From: Apoderus coryli
Taxonomy: Eukaryota; Arthropoda; Insecta; Coleoptera; Attelabidae
Assembly: GCA_911728435.2 (NCBI GenBank)
Contig: OU452208.1
Coordinates: 124,001 to 188,000, forward strand
Length of the DNA: 64,000 nucleotides
Direction: 5' to 3'
Made by a program: the position numbers and the translations under genes. Shown piece by piece: positions 35,640-48,529 of this stretch; position 1 is the stretch's first letter, and every line of letters starts with the position of its first letter. The notes beneath the pieces were generated by a model. That model made no database searches. It saw only the letters and a program-made list of their open reading frames with translations, and was not told the DNA's origin.

Positions 35640-38398
35640 TATTTAGAATTAAACGTTCAAATGGCTCCCAAAAAGCTGTTTTCTCACTTAGAATTTAAAA
35701 GTAACTTTTATTAGTGAAACTAAGTTAGATTAAGCGTAAATAAGCAATTTAGAACGAATTAGAGCGTTTTGTTACTAAAATTTTGTTATTTAGAATTAAA
35801 CGTTTCAAATGGCTCCCAAAAAGCTGTTTTCTCACTTAGAAATTAAAAGTAAATTTTATTAGTCTAAAAAAATTAGATTAAGCATAAAAAAGCAAATTAG
35901 AACGATTTAGCGCGTTTTGTTACTAAAATTTTGTTATTTAGAATTAAACGTTCAAATGGCTCCCAAAAAGCTGTTTTCTCACTTAGAAATTAGAAGTAAA
36001 TTTTATTAGTCAAAAGAAATTAGATTAAGCATAAAAAACCAAATTAGAACGATTTAGCGCGTGTTGTTACTAAAATTTTGTTATTTAGAATTAAACGTTT
36101 CAAATGGCTCCCAAAAAGCTGTTTTCTCACTTAGAAATTAAAAGTAAATTTTATTAGTCTAAAGAAATTAGATTAAGCATAAAAAAGCAAATTAGAACGA
36201 TTTAGCGCGTTTTGTTACTAAAATTTTGTTATCTAGAATTAAACGTTTCAAATGGCTCCCAAAAAGCTGTTTTCTCACTTAGAAATTAAAAGAAAATTTT
36301 ATTAGTCTAAAGAAATTAGATTAAGCATAAAAAAGCAAATTAGAACGATTTAGCGCGTTTTGTTACTAAAATTTTGTTATTTAGAATTAAACGTTCAAAT
36401 GGCTCCCAAAAAGCTGTTTTCTCACTTAGAAATTAGAAGTAAATTTTATTAGTCAAAAGAAATTAGATTAAGCATAAAAAACCAAATTAGAACGATTTAG
36501 CGCGTGTTGTTACTAAAATTTTGTTATTTAGAATTAAACGTACAAATGGCTCCCAAAAAGCTGTTTTCTCACTTAGAATTTAAAAGTAACTTTTATTAGT
36601 CAAAAGAATTTAGATTAAGCATAAAAAAGCAAATTAGAACGAATTAGAGCGTTTTGTTACTAAAATATTGTTATTTAGAATTAAACTTTTCAAATGGCTC
36701 CCAAAAAGCTGTTTTCTCACTTAGAATTTAAAAGTAAATTTTATTAGTCTAAAGAAATTAGATTAAGCATAAAAAAGCAAATTAGAACGATTTAGCGCGT
36801 GTTGTTACTAAAATTTTGTTATTTAGAATTAAACGTTCAAATGGCTCCCAAAAAGCTGTTTTCTCACTTAGAATTTAAAAGTAACTTTTATTAGTCAAAA
36901 GAATTTAGATTAAGCATAAAAAAGCAAATTAGAACGAATTAGAGCGTTTTGTTACTAAAATATTGTTATTTAGAATTAAACGTTCAAATGGCTCCCAAAA
37001 AGTTGTTTTCTCACTTAGAAATTAGAAGTAAATTTTATTAGTCAAAAGAAATTAGATTAAGCATAAAAAACCAAATTAGAACGAATTAGAGCGTTTTGTT
37101 ACTAAAATATTGTTATTTAGAATTAAACTTTTCAAATAGCTCCCAAAAAGCTGTTTTCTCACTTAGAAATTAAAAGTAAATTTTATTAGTCTACAGAAAT
37201 TAGATTAAGCATAAAAAATCAAATTAGAACGATTTAGCGCGTTTTGTTACTAAAATTTTGTTATTTAGAATTAAACGTTCAAATGGCTCCCAAAAAGCTG
37301 TTTTCTCACTTAGAAATTAGAAGTAAATTTTATTAGTCAAAAGAAATTAGATTAAGCATAAAAAACCAAATTAGAACGATTTAGCGCGTGTTGTTACTAA
37401 AATTTTGTTATTTAGAATTAAACGTTTCAAATGGCTCCCAAAAAGCTGTTTTCTCACTTAGAAATTAAAAGTAAATTTTATTAGTCTAAAGAAATTAGAT
37501 TAAGCATAAAAAAGCAAATTAGAACGATTTAGCGCGTTTTGTTACTAAAATTTTGTTATTTAGAATTAAACGTTCAAATGGCTCCCAAAAAGCTGTTTTC
37601 TCACTTAGAAATTAGAAGTAAATTTTATTAGTCAAAAGAAATTAGATTAAGCATAAAAAACCAAATTAGAACGATTTAGCGCGTGTTGTTACTAAAATTT
37701 TGTTATTTAGAATTAAACGTTTCAAATGCCTCCCAAAAAGCTGTTTTCTCACTTAGAAATTAAAAGTAAATTTTATTAGTCTAAAGAAATTAGATTAAGC
37801 ATAAAAAAGCAAATTAGAACGATTTAGCGCGTTTTGTTACTAAAATTTTGTTATCTAGAATTAAACGTTTCAAATGGCTCCCAAAAAGCTGTTTTCTCAC
37901 TTAGAAATTAAAAGAAAATTTTATTAGTCTAAAGAAATTAGATTAAGCATAAAAAAGCAAATTAGAACGATTTAGCGCGTTTTGTTACTAAAATTTTGTT
38001 ATTTAGAATTAAACGTTCAAATGGCTCCCAAAAAGCTGTTTTCTCACTTAGAAATTAGAAGTAAATTTTATTAGTCAAAAGAAATTAGATTAAGCATAAA
38101 AAACCAAATTAGAACGATTTAGCGCGTGTTGTTACTAAAATTTTGTTATTTAGAATTAAACGTACAAATGGCTCCCAAAAAGCTGTTTTCTCACTTAGAA
38201 TTTAAAAGTAACTTTTATTAGTCAAAAGAATTTAGATTAAGCATAAAAAAGCAAATTAGAACGAATTAGAGCGTTTTGTTACTAAAATATTGTTATTTAG
38301 AATTAAACTTTTCAAATGGCTCCCAAAAAGCTGTTTTCTCACTTAGAATTTAAAAGTAACTTTTATTAGTCAAAAGAATTTAGATTAAGCATAAAAAA
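35640..38398 (+). repeat. Irregular satellite segment rich in chimeric monomers
   Basis: The regular A-B-C-D order breaks down before the gap. An A-to-B hybrid lies at about 35690-35750 (GTAACTTTTATTAGTGAAAC), a B-to-C hybrid near 36725-36780, and a D-to-A hybrid near 37010-37110 (TTAGAAGTAAA followed by GAATTAGAGCG). C and D monomers follow each other repeatedly without A or B. The C pair with the private ATCTAGAATT and AAAAGAAAATTTT occurs at about 36230-36300 and 37850-37920, about 1.62 kb or 11 monomers apart. Confidence 0.75.
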
Positions 38399-38498
38399 NN
38401 NNNNNNNNNNNNNNNNNNNNNNNNNNNNNNNNNNNNNNNNNNNNNNNNNNNNNNNNNNNNNNNNNNNNNNNNNNNNNNNNNNNNNNNNNNNNNNNNNN
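38399..38498. other. Assembly gap of exactly 100 N
   Basis: Positions 38399-38498 are all N. A round 100 usually denotes a gap of unknown size placed during scaffolding. Satellite lies on both sides, but in opposite orientations and of different subfamilies, so true distance and relative orientation across it are unknown. Confidence 0.97.
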
Positions 38499-38659
38499 AA
38501 TTTGCTTTTTTATGCTTAATCTAATTTCTTTTGACTAATAAAATTTACTTTTAAATTCTAGGTGAGAAAACAGCTTTTTGGGAGCTATTTGAACGTTTAA
38601 TTCTAAATAACAAAATTTTAGTAACAAAACGCGCTAAATCGTTCTAATTTGGTTTTTTA

Positions 38660-41600
38660 TGCTTAAGATAATCTAATCAAAACGCTCTAATTCGTTCTAA
38701 ATTGCTTATTTACGCTTAATCTAACTTATTTTCACTAATAAAATTTACTTTTAAATTCTAAGTGAGAAAACAGCTTTTTGGCAGCCATTTGAACGTTTAT
38801 TTCTAAATAACAAAATTTTAGTAACAAAACGCTCTAATTCGTTCTAAATTGCTTACTTACGCTTAATCTAACTTATTTTCACTAATAAAATTTACTTTGA
38901 AATTCTAAGTGAGAAAACAGCTTTTTGGCAGCCATTTGAACGTTTAATTCTAAATAACAAAATTAAATTCTAAGTGAGAAAACAGCTTTTTGGGAGCCAT
39001 TTGAAAAGTTTAATTCTAAATAACAAAATTTTAGTAACAAAACGCTCTAATTCGTTCTAATTTGCTTTTTTATGCTTAATCTAAATTCTTTTGACTAACA
39101 AAATTTACTTTTAAATTCTAAGTGAGAAAACAGCTTTTTGGGAGCCATTAGAACGTTTAATTCTAAATAACAAAATTTTAGTAACAAAACGCGCTAAATC
39201 GTTCTAATTTGGTTTTTTATGCTTAATCTAATTTCTTTTGACTAATAAAATTTACTTCAATTTTCTAAGTGAGAAAATGCTTTTTGGGAGCCATTTGAAA
39301 CGTTTAATTCTAAATAACAAAATTTTAGTAACAAAACGCTCTAATTCGTTCTAATACAGCTTTTTGGGAGCCATTTGAAAAGTTTAATACTAAATAACAA
39401 AATTTTAGTAACAAAACGCTCTAATTCGTTCTAATTTGCTTTTTTATGCTTAATCTAATTTCTTTTGACTAATAAAATTTACTTTTAAATTCTAAGTGAG
39501 AAAACAGCTTTTTGGGAGCCATTTGAACGTTTAATTCTAAATAACAAAATTTTAGTAACAAAACGCGCTAAATCGTTCTAATTTGGTTTTTTATGCTTAA
39601 TCTAATTTCTTTTGACTAATAAAATTTACTTTTACTTGCTAAGTGAGAAAACAGCTTTTTGGGAGCCATTTGAAACGTTTAATTCTAAATAACAAAATTT
39701 TAGTAACAAAATGCTCTAATTCGTTCTAATTAGCTTTTTTATGCTTAATCTAATTTCTTTTGACTAATAAAATTTACTTTTAAATTCTAAGTGAGAAAAC
39801 AGCTTTTTGGGAGCCATTTGAAAAGTTTAATTCTAAATAACAAAATTTTAGTAACAAAACGCGCTAAATCGTTCTAATTTGCTTTTTTATGCTTAGTCTA
39901 ATTTCTTTAGACTAATAAAGTTTACTTCTAATTTCTAAGTGAGAAAACAGCTTTTTGGGAGCCATTTGAAACGTTTAATTCTAAATAACAAAATTTTAGT
40001 AACAAAACGTTCTAATTCGTTCTAAATTGCTTATTTACGCTTAATCTAACTTATTTTCACTAATAAAATTTACTTTTAAATTCTAAGTGAGAAAACAGCT
40101 TTTTGGCAGCCATTTGAACGTTTAATTCTAAATAACAAAATTTTAGTAACAAAACGCTCTAATTCGTTCTAAATTGCTTACTTACGCTTAATCTAACTTA
40201 TTTTCACTAATAAAATTTACTTTGAAATTCTAAGTGAGAAAACAGCTTTTTGGCAGCCATTTGAACGTTTAATTCTAAATAACAAAATTTTAGTAACAAA
40301 ACGCGCTAAATCGTTCTAATTTGCTTTTTTATGCTTAATCTAATTTCTTTTGACTAATAAAATTTACTTTTAATTTCTAAGTGAGAAAACAGCTTTTTGG
40401 GAGCCATTTGAAACGTTTAATTCTAAATAACAAAATTTTAGTAACAAAACGCTCTAATTCGTTCTAATTTGCTTTTTTATGTTTAATCTAATTTCTTTTG
40501 ACTAATAAAATTTACCTTTACTTGCTAAGTGAGAAAACAGCTTTTTGGGAGCCATTTGAAAAGTTTAATTCTAAATAACAAAATTTTAGTAACAAAACGC
40601 TCTAATTCGTTCTAATTTGCTTTTTTATGCTTAATCTAAATTCTTTTGACTAATAAAATTTACTTTTAAATTCTAAGTGAGAAAACAGCTTTTTGGGAGC
40701 CATTTGAACGTTTAATTCTAAATAACAAAATTTTAGTAACAAAACGCGCTAAATCGTTCTAATTTGGTTTTTTATGCTTAATCTAATTTCTTTTGACTAA
40801 TAAAATTTACTTCTATTTTCTAAGTGAGAAAACAGCTTTTTGGGAGCCATTTGAACGTTTAATTCTAAATAACAAAATTTTAGTAACAAAACGCGCTAAA
40901 TCGTTCTAATTTGCTTTTTTATGCTTAATCTAATTTCTTTTGACTAATAAAATTTACTTTTAATTTCTAAGTGAGAAAACAGCTTTTTGGGAGCCATTTG
41001 AAACGTTTAATTCTAAATAACAAAATTTTAGTAACAAAACGCTCTAATTCGTTCTAAATTGCTTACTTACGCCTTATCTAACTTATTTTCACTAATAAAA
41101 TTTACTTTGAAATTCTAAGTGAGAAAACAGCTTTTTGGCAGCCATTTGAACGTTTAATTCTAAATAACAAAATAAATTTTAGTCACAAAACGCGCTAAAT
41201 CGTTCTAATTTGCTTTTTTATGCTTAATCAAATTTCTTTTAACTAATAAAATTTACTTTTCAATTCTAAGTGAGATAACAGCTTTTTGGCAGCCATTTGA
41301 ACGTTTAATTCTAAATAACAAAATTTTAGTAACAAAACGCGCTAAATCGTTCAATTTGCTTTTTTATGCTTAATCAAATTTGTTTTAACTAATAAAATTT
41401 ACGTTTAAATTCTAAGTGAGATAACAGCTTTTTGGCAGCCATTTGAACGTTTAATTCTAAATAACAAAATTTTAGTAACAAAACGCGCTAAATCGTTCTA
41501 ATTTGCTTTTTTATGGCTTAATCAAATTTCTTTTAACTAATAAAATTTACTTTTCAATTCTAAGTGATATAGCAGCTTTTTGGGAGCCATTTCAACTTTT

Positions 41601-44600
41601 AATTCTAAATAACAAAATTTGACAAACAAAACGCTCTAGTTCGTTCTAAATTGCTTATTTACGCTTAATCTAACTTATTTTCACTAATAAAATTTACTTT
41701 TAAATTCTAAGTGAGAAAACAGCTTTTTGACAGCCATTTGAACGTTTAATTCTAAATAACAAAATTTTAGTAACAAAACGCTCTAATTCGTTCTAATTTG
41801 CTTTTTTATGCTTAATCTAATTTCTTTTGACTAATAAAATTTACTTTTAAATTCTAAGTGAGAATACAGCTTTTTGGGAGCCATTTGAAAAGTTAAATTC
41901 TAAATAACAAAATTTTAGTAACAAAACGCTCTAATTCGTTCTAATTTGCTTTTTTATGCTTAGTCTAATTTCTTTTGACTAATAAAATTTACTTTTAAAT
42001 TCTAAGTGAGAAAACAGCTTTTTGGGAGCCATTTGAAAAGTTTAATTCTAAATAACAAAATTTTAGTAACAAAACGCTCTAATTCGTTCTAGTTTGCTTT
42101 TTTATGCTTAATCTAATTTCTTTTGACTAATAAAATTATCTTTTAAATTCTAAGTGAGAAAACAGCTTTTTGGGAGCTATTTGAACGTTTAATTCTAAAT
42201 AACAAAATTTTAGTAACAAAACGCGCTAAATCGTTCTAATTTGGTTTTTTATGCTTAATCTAATCTAATCAAAACGCTCTAATTCGTTCTAAATTGCTTA
42301 TTTACGCTTAATCTAACTTATTTTCACTAATAAAATTTACTTTTAAATTCTAAGTGAGAAAACAGCTTTTTGGCAGCCATTTGAACGTTTAATTCTAAAT
42401 AACAAAATTTTAGTAACAAAACGCTCTAATTCGTTCTAAATTGCTTACTTACGCTTAATCTAACTTATTTTCACTAATAAAATTTACTTTGAAATTCTAA
42501 GTGAGAAAACAGCTTTTTGGCAGCCATTTGAACGTTTAATTCTAAATAACAAAATTAAATTCTAAGTGAGAAAACAGCTTTTTGGGAGCCATTTGAAAAG
42601 TTTAATTCTAAATAACAAAATTTTAGTAACAAAACGCTCTAATTCGTTCTAATTTGCTTTTTTATGCTTAATCTAAATTCTTTTGACTAATAAAATTTAC
42701 TTTTAAATTCTAAGTGAGAAAACAGCTTTTTGGGAGCCATTAGAACGTTTAATTCTAAATAACAAAATTTTAGTAACAAAACGCGCTAAATCGTTCTAAT
42801 TTGGTTTTTTATGCTTAATCTAATTTCTTTTGACTAATAAAATTTACTTCAATTTTCTAAGTGAGAAAACAGCTTTTTGGGAGCCATTTGGAACGTTTAA
42901 TTCTAAATAACAAAATTTTAGTAACAAAACGCTCTAATTCGTTCTAATTTGCTTTTTTATGCTTAATCTAATTTCTTTTGACTAATAAAATTTACTTTTA
43001 CTTGCTAAGTGAGAAAACAGCTTTTTGGGAGCCATTTGAAAAGTTTAATACTAAATAACAAAATTTTAGTAACAAAACGCTCTAATTCGTTCTAATTTGC
43101 TTTTTTATGCTTAATCTAATTTCTTTCGACTAATAAAATTTACTTTTAAATTCTAAGTGAGAAAACAGCTTTTTGGGAGCCATTTGAACGTTTAATTCTA
43201 AATAACAAAATTTTAGTAACAAAATGCTCTAATTCGTTCTAATTAGCTTTTTTATGCTTAATCTAATTTCTTTTGACTAATAAAATTTACTTTTAAATTC
43301 TAAGTGAGAAAACAGCTTTTTGGGAGCCATTTGAAAAGTTTAATTCTAAATAACAAAATTTTAGTAACAAAACGCGCTAAATCGTTCTAATTTGTTTTTT
43401 TATGCTTAGTCTAATTTCTTTAGACTAATAAAGTTTACTTTTAATTTCTAAGTGAGAAAACAGCTTTTTGGGAGCCATTTGAAACGTTTAATTCTAAATA
43501 ACAAAATTTTAGTTACAAAACGCTCTAATTCGTTCTAAATTGCTTATTTACGCTTAATCTAACTTATTTTCACTAATAAAATTTACTTTTAAATTCTAAG
43601 TGAGAAAACAGCTTTTTGGCAGCCATTTGAACGTTTAATTCTAAATAACAAAATTTTAGTCACAAAACGCTCTAATTCGTTCTAAATTGCTTACTTACGC
43701 TTAATCTAACTTATTTTCACTAATAAAATTTACTTTGAAATTCTAAGTGAGAAAACAGCTTTTTGGCAGCCATTTGAACGTTTAATTCTAAATAACAAAA
43801 TTTTAGTAACAAAACGCGCTAAATCGTTCTAATTTGCTTTTTTATGCTTAATCTATTTTCTTTTGACTAATAAAATTTACTTTTAATTTCTAAGTGAGAA
43901 AACAGCTTTTTGGGAGCCATTTGAAACGTTTAATTCTAAATAACAAAATTTTAGTAACAAAACGCTCTAATTCGTTCTAATTTGCTTTTTTATGTTTAAT
44001 CTAATTTCTTTTAACTAATAAAATTTACCTTTACTTGCTAAGTGAGAAAACAGCTTTTTGGGAGCCATTTGAACGTTTAATTCTAAATAACAAAATTTTA
44101 GTAACAAAACGCTCTAGTTCGTTCTAAATTGCTTATTTACGCTTAATCTAACTTATTTTCACTAATAAAATTTACTTTTAATTTCTAAGTGAGAAAACAG
44201 CTTTTTGGGAGCCATTTGAAAAGTTTAATTCTAAATAACAAAATTTTAGTAACAAAACGCTCTAATTCGTTCTAATTTGCTTTTTTATGCTTAATCTAAA
44301 TTCTTTTGACTAATAAAATTTACTTTTAAATTCTAAGTGAGAAAACAGCTTTTTGGGAGCCATTTGAACGTTTAATTCTAAATAACAAAATTTTAGTAAC
44401 AAAACGCGCTAAATCGTTCTAATTTGGTTTTTTATGCTTAATCTAATTTCTTTTGACTAATAAAATTTACTTCTATTTTCTAAGTGAGAAAACAGCTTTT
44501 TGGGAGCCATTTGAACGTTTAATTCTAAATAACAAAATTTTAGTAACAAAACGCGCTAAATCGTTCTAATTTGCTTTTTTATGCTTAATCTAATTTCTTT

Positions 44601-45200
44601 TGACTAATAAAATTTACTTTTAATTTCTAAGTGAGAAAACAGCTTTTTGGGAGCCATTTGAAAAGTTTAATTCTAAATAACAAAATTTTAGTAACAAAAC
44701 GCTCTAATTCGTTCTAATTTGCTTTTTTATGCTTAATCTAATTTCTTTTGACTAATAAAATTTACTTTTAAATTCTAAGTGAGAAAACAGCTTTTTGGGA
44801 GCTATTTGAACGTTTAATTCTAAATAACAAAATTTTAGTAACAAAACGCGCTAAATCGTTCTAATTTGGTTTTTTATGCTTAATCTAATCTAATCAAAAC
44901 GCTCTAATTCGTTCTAAATTGCTTATTTACGCTTAATCTAACTTATTTTCACTAATAAAATTTACTTTTAAATTCTAAGTGAGAAAACAGCTTTTTGGCA
45001 GCCATTTGAACGTTTAATTCTAAATAACAAAATTTTAGTAACAAAACGCTCTAATTCGTTCTAAATTGCTTACTTACGCTTAATCTAACTTATTTTCACT
45101 AATAAAATTTACTTTGAAATTCTAAGTGAGAAAACAGCTTTTTGGCAGCCATTTGAACGTTTAATTCTAAATAACAAAATTAAATTCTAAGTGAGAAAAC
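38660..45200 (-). repeat. Multi-kb HOR in the reverse array (3592- and 2625-bp steps)
   Basis: Two deletion-junction monomers act as markers. TAATCAAAACGCTC, where a large internal part of a monomer is missing, starts at 38674, 42266 and 44891. AAAATTAAATTCTAAG, another internal deletion, starts at 38959, 42551 and 45176. Both give identical steps of 3592 and 2625 bp. The long step exceeds the short one by 967 bp, so one period seems to contain an extra block. Confidence 0.88.
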
Positions 45201-46899
45201 AGCTTTTTGGGAGCCATTTGAAAAGTTTAATTCTAAATAACAAAATTTTAGTAACAAAACGCTCTAATTCGTTCTGATTTGCTTTTTTATGCTTAATCTA
45301 AATTCTTTTGACTAATAAAATTTACTTTTAAATTCTAAGTGAGAAAACAGCTTTTTGGGAGCCATTAGAACGTTTAATTCTAAATAACAAAATTTTAGTA
45401 ACAAAACGCGCTAAATCGTTCTAATTTGGTTTTTTATGCTTAATCTAATTTCTTTTGACTAATAAAATTTACTTCAATTTTCTAAGTGAGAAAACAGCTT
45501 TTTGGGAGCCATTTGGAACGTTTAATTCTAAATAACAAAATTTTAGTAACAAAACGCTCTAATTCGTTCTAATTTGCTTTTTTATGCTTAATCTAATTTC
45601 TTTTGACTAATAAAATTTACTTTTAAATTCTAAGTGAGAAAACAGCTTTTTGGGAGCCATTTGAAAAGTTTAATACTAAATAACAAAATTTTAGTAACAA
45701 AACGCTCTAATTCGTTCTAATTTGCTTTTTTATGCTTAATCTAATTTCTTTTGACTAATAAAATTTACTTTTAAATTCTAAGTGAGAAAACAGCTTTTTG
45801 GGAGCCATTTGAACGTTTAATTCTAAATAACAAAATTTTAGTAACAAAACGCGCTAAATCGTTCTAATTTGGTTTTTTATGCTTAATCTAATTTCTTTTG
45901 ACTAATAAAATTTACTTTTAAATTCTAAGTGAGAAAACAGCTTTTTGGGAGCCATTTGAACGTTTAATTCTAAATAACAAAATTTTAGTAACAAAACGCG
46001 CTAAATCGTTCTAATTTGGTTTTTTATGCTTAATCTAATTTCTTTTGACTAATAAAATTTACTTTTACTTGCTAAGTGAGAAAACAGCTTTTTGGGAGCC
46101 ATTTGAAACGTTTAATTCTAAATAACAAAATTTTAGTAACAAAATGCTCTAATTCGTTCTAATTAGCTTTTTTATGCTTAATCTAATTTCTTTTGACTAA
46201 TAAAATTTACTTTTAAATTCTAAGTGAGAAAACAGCTTTTTGGGAGCCATTTGAAAAGTTTAATTCTAAATAACAAAATTTTAGTAACAAAACGCGCTAA
46301 ATCGTTCTAATTTGCTTTTTTATGCTAAGTCTAATTTCTTTAGACTAATAAAGTTTACTTTTAATTTCTAAGTGAGAAAACAGCTTTTTGGGAGCCATTT
46401 GAAACGTTTAATTCTAAATAACAAAATTTTAGTAACAAAACGCTCTAATTCGTTCTAAATTGCTTATTTACGCTTAATCTAACTTATTTTCACTAATAAA
46501 ATTTACTTTTAAATTCTAAGTGAGAAAACAGCTTTTTGGCAGCCATTTGAACGTTTAATTCTAAATAACAAAATTTTAGTAACAAAACGCTCTAATTCGT
46601 TCTAAATTGCTTACTTACGCTTAATCTAACTTATTTTCACTAATAAAATTTACTTTGAAATTCTAAGTGAGAAAACAGCTTTTTGGCAGCCATTTGAACG
46701 TTTAATTCTAAATAACAAAATTTTAGTAACAAAACGCGCTAAATCGTTCTAATTTGCTTTTTTATGCTTAATCTAATTTCTTTTGACTAATAAAATTTAC
46801 TTTTAATTTCTAAGTGAGAAAACAGCTTTTTGGGAGCCATTTGAAACGTTTAATTCTAAATAACAAAATTTTAGTAACAAAACGCTCTAATTCGTTCTA

Positions 46900-48529
46900 A
46901 TTTGCTTTTTTATGCTTAATCTAATTTCTTTTGCCTAATAAAATTTACTTTTAAATTCTAAGTGAGAAAACTGCTTTTAGGGAGGCATTTGAACGTTTAA
47001 TACTAAATAACAAAATTTGACTAACAAAACGCTCTAGTTCGTTCTAAATTGCTTATTTACGCTTAATCTAACTTATTTTCACTAATAAAATTTACTTTTA
47101 AATTCTAACTGAAAAAAAAGCTTTTTGGCAGCCATTTGAACGTTTAATTTTAAATAACAAAATTTTAGTAACAAAACGCGCTAAATCGTTCTAATTTGCT
47201 TTTTTATGCTTAATCAAATTTCTTTTAACTAATAAAATTTACTTTTCAATTCTAAGTGAGATAACAGCTTTTTGGCAGCCATTTGAACGTTTAATTCTAA
47301 GTAACAAAAATCGACTAACAAAACGCTCTAGTTCGTTCTAAATTGCTTATTTACGCTTAATCTAACTTATTTTCACTAATAAAATTTACGTTTAAATTCT
47401 AAGTGAGAAAACAGCTTTTTGGCAGCCATTTGAACGTTTAATTCTAAATAACAAAATTTTAGTAACAAAACGCGCTAAATCGTTCTAATTTGCTTTTTTA
47501 TGGCTTAATCAAATTTCTTTTAACTAATAAAATTTACTTTTCAATTCTAAGTGAGATAACAGCTTTTTGGCAGCCATTTGAACGTTTAATTCTAAATAAC
47601 AAAATTTTAGTAACAAAACGCGCTAAATCGTTCTAATTTGTTTTTTTATGCTTAATCAAATTTCTTTTAACTAATAAATTTCACTTTTCAATTCTAAGTG
47701 AGATAACAGCTTTTTGGCAGCCATTTGAACGTTTAATTCTAAATAACAAAATTTTAGTAACAAAACGCGCTAAATCGTTCTAATTTGCTTTTTTATGCTT
47801 AATCAAATTTCTTTTAACTAATAAAATTTACTTTTCAATTCTAAGTGAGATAACAGCTTTTTGGCAGCCATTTGAACGTTTAATTCTAAGTAACAAAAAT
47901 CGACTAACAAAACGCTCTAGTTCGTTCTAAATTGCTTATTTACGCTTAATCTAACTTATTTTCACTAATAAAATTTACGTTTAAATTCTAAGTGACAAAA
48001 CAGCTTTTTGGCAGCCATTTGAACGCTTAATTCTAAATAACAAAATTTTAGTAACAAAACGCGCCAAATCGTTCTAATTTGCTTTTTTAGGTTTAATCTA
48101 GTTTCTTTTGACTGATAAAATTTACTTTTAAATTCTAAATGAGAAAACAGCTTTTTGGGAGCCATTTCAACTATTAATTCTAAATAACAAAATTTGACTA
48201 ACAAAACGCTCTAGTTCGTTCTAAATAGCTTATTTACGCTTAATCTAACTTATTTTCACTAATAAAATTTACTTTTAAATTCTAAGTGAGAAAACAACAG
48301 CCATTTGAACGTTTAATTTTAAATAACAAAATTTTAGTAACAAAACGCGCTAAATAGTTCTAATTCGCTTTTTTATGCTTAATCTAATTTCTTTTGACTA
48401 ATAAAATTTACTTTTAAATTCCAAGCGATAAAACATCATTTTGGGAGCGCTTTGAACGTTTAATTCTAAATAACAAAATATTAGTAACAAAACGCGCTAA
48501 ATCGTTCTAATTTGCTTTTTTATGCTTAA
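46900..48529 (-). repeat. Divergent satellite monomers flanking the BEL/Pao element
   Basis: Monomers next to the left LTR differ more from the consensus than those elsewhere, with changes such as AAAAATCGACTAAC, AACAACAGCCATTT (a short deletion) and CATCATTTTGGGAGCGC. Between 47965 and 48204 two stop codons of one minus-strand frame are lost by single changes, which leaves a 79-codon open frame. I treat that as chance in repeat DNA. Similar monomers occur at 41160-41640. Confidence 0.75.
48525..48529. other. Target-site duplication of the BEL/Pao insertion (left copy, CTTAA)
   Basis: CTTAA directly precedes the left LTR and recurs directly after the right LTR at 54310-54314. Joining the flanks through a single CTTAA restores the normal satellite text ATGCTTAATCTAATTTC. 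A 5-bp duplication is usual for BEL/Pao integrases. Confidence 0.92.

Larger units (their letters stand above)
14720..38398 (+). repeat. Satellite array, forward orientation, central block
   Basis: About 160 monomers of the same family as 1-9718 continue in the same orientation from the exact point where the non-LTR element ended. The basal pattern is again A-B-C-D (590 bp), but it is overlaid by larger and irregular orders annotated separately. Variants such as AAAAGACTCTTTT (A'), TTACTGAAACTAAG (B') and AGTCTACAG with AAAAATCAAA (C') recur in blocks, which shows expansion of local groups of monomers. One duplication of about 20 monomers is marked by the rare TATAAGTAAA at 15641 and 18590 (2949 bp apart). 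No gene is present. The block ends at the run of N. Confidence 0.97.
38499..48529 (-). repeat. Satellite array, reverse orientation, second subfamily
   Basis: About 68 monomers run on the minus strand: the plus strand reads GGGAGCCATTTGAACG where the left block reads CAAATGGCTCCC. The family is the same, but the variants differ. GGCAGCC, ACTTTGAAATTC, GCTTACTTACGC and TTACTTGCTAAG are common here and not seen in the left blocks. The AAAATATTG marker of left type A is missing; its counterpart reads AACAAAATTTTAG. Shortened monomers are frequent. The segments 41160-41640 and 46900-48529 are more divergent, with GATAACAGC, TTAATCAAATTTC and GACTAACAAAACG. No gene is present. Confidence 0.95.

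Noticed and set aside
1..38398. CRISPR-like array
   Set aside because: The repeats are 147-148 bp and directly adjacent, with no unique spacers; the sequence is eukaryotic satellite.
47965..48204. A 79-codon minus-strand open frame as a gene
   Set aside because: It lies wholly in satellite, spans about 1.6 monomers, and is open only because two stop codons are changed in this copy. No domain is recognisable.
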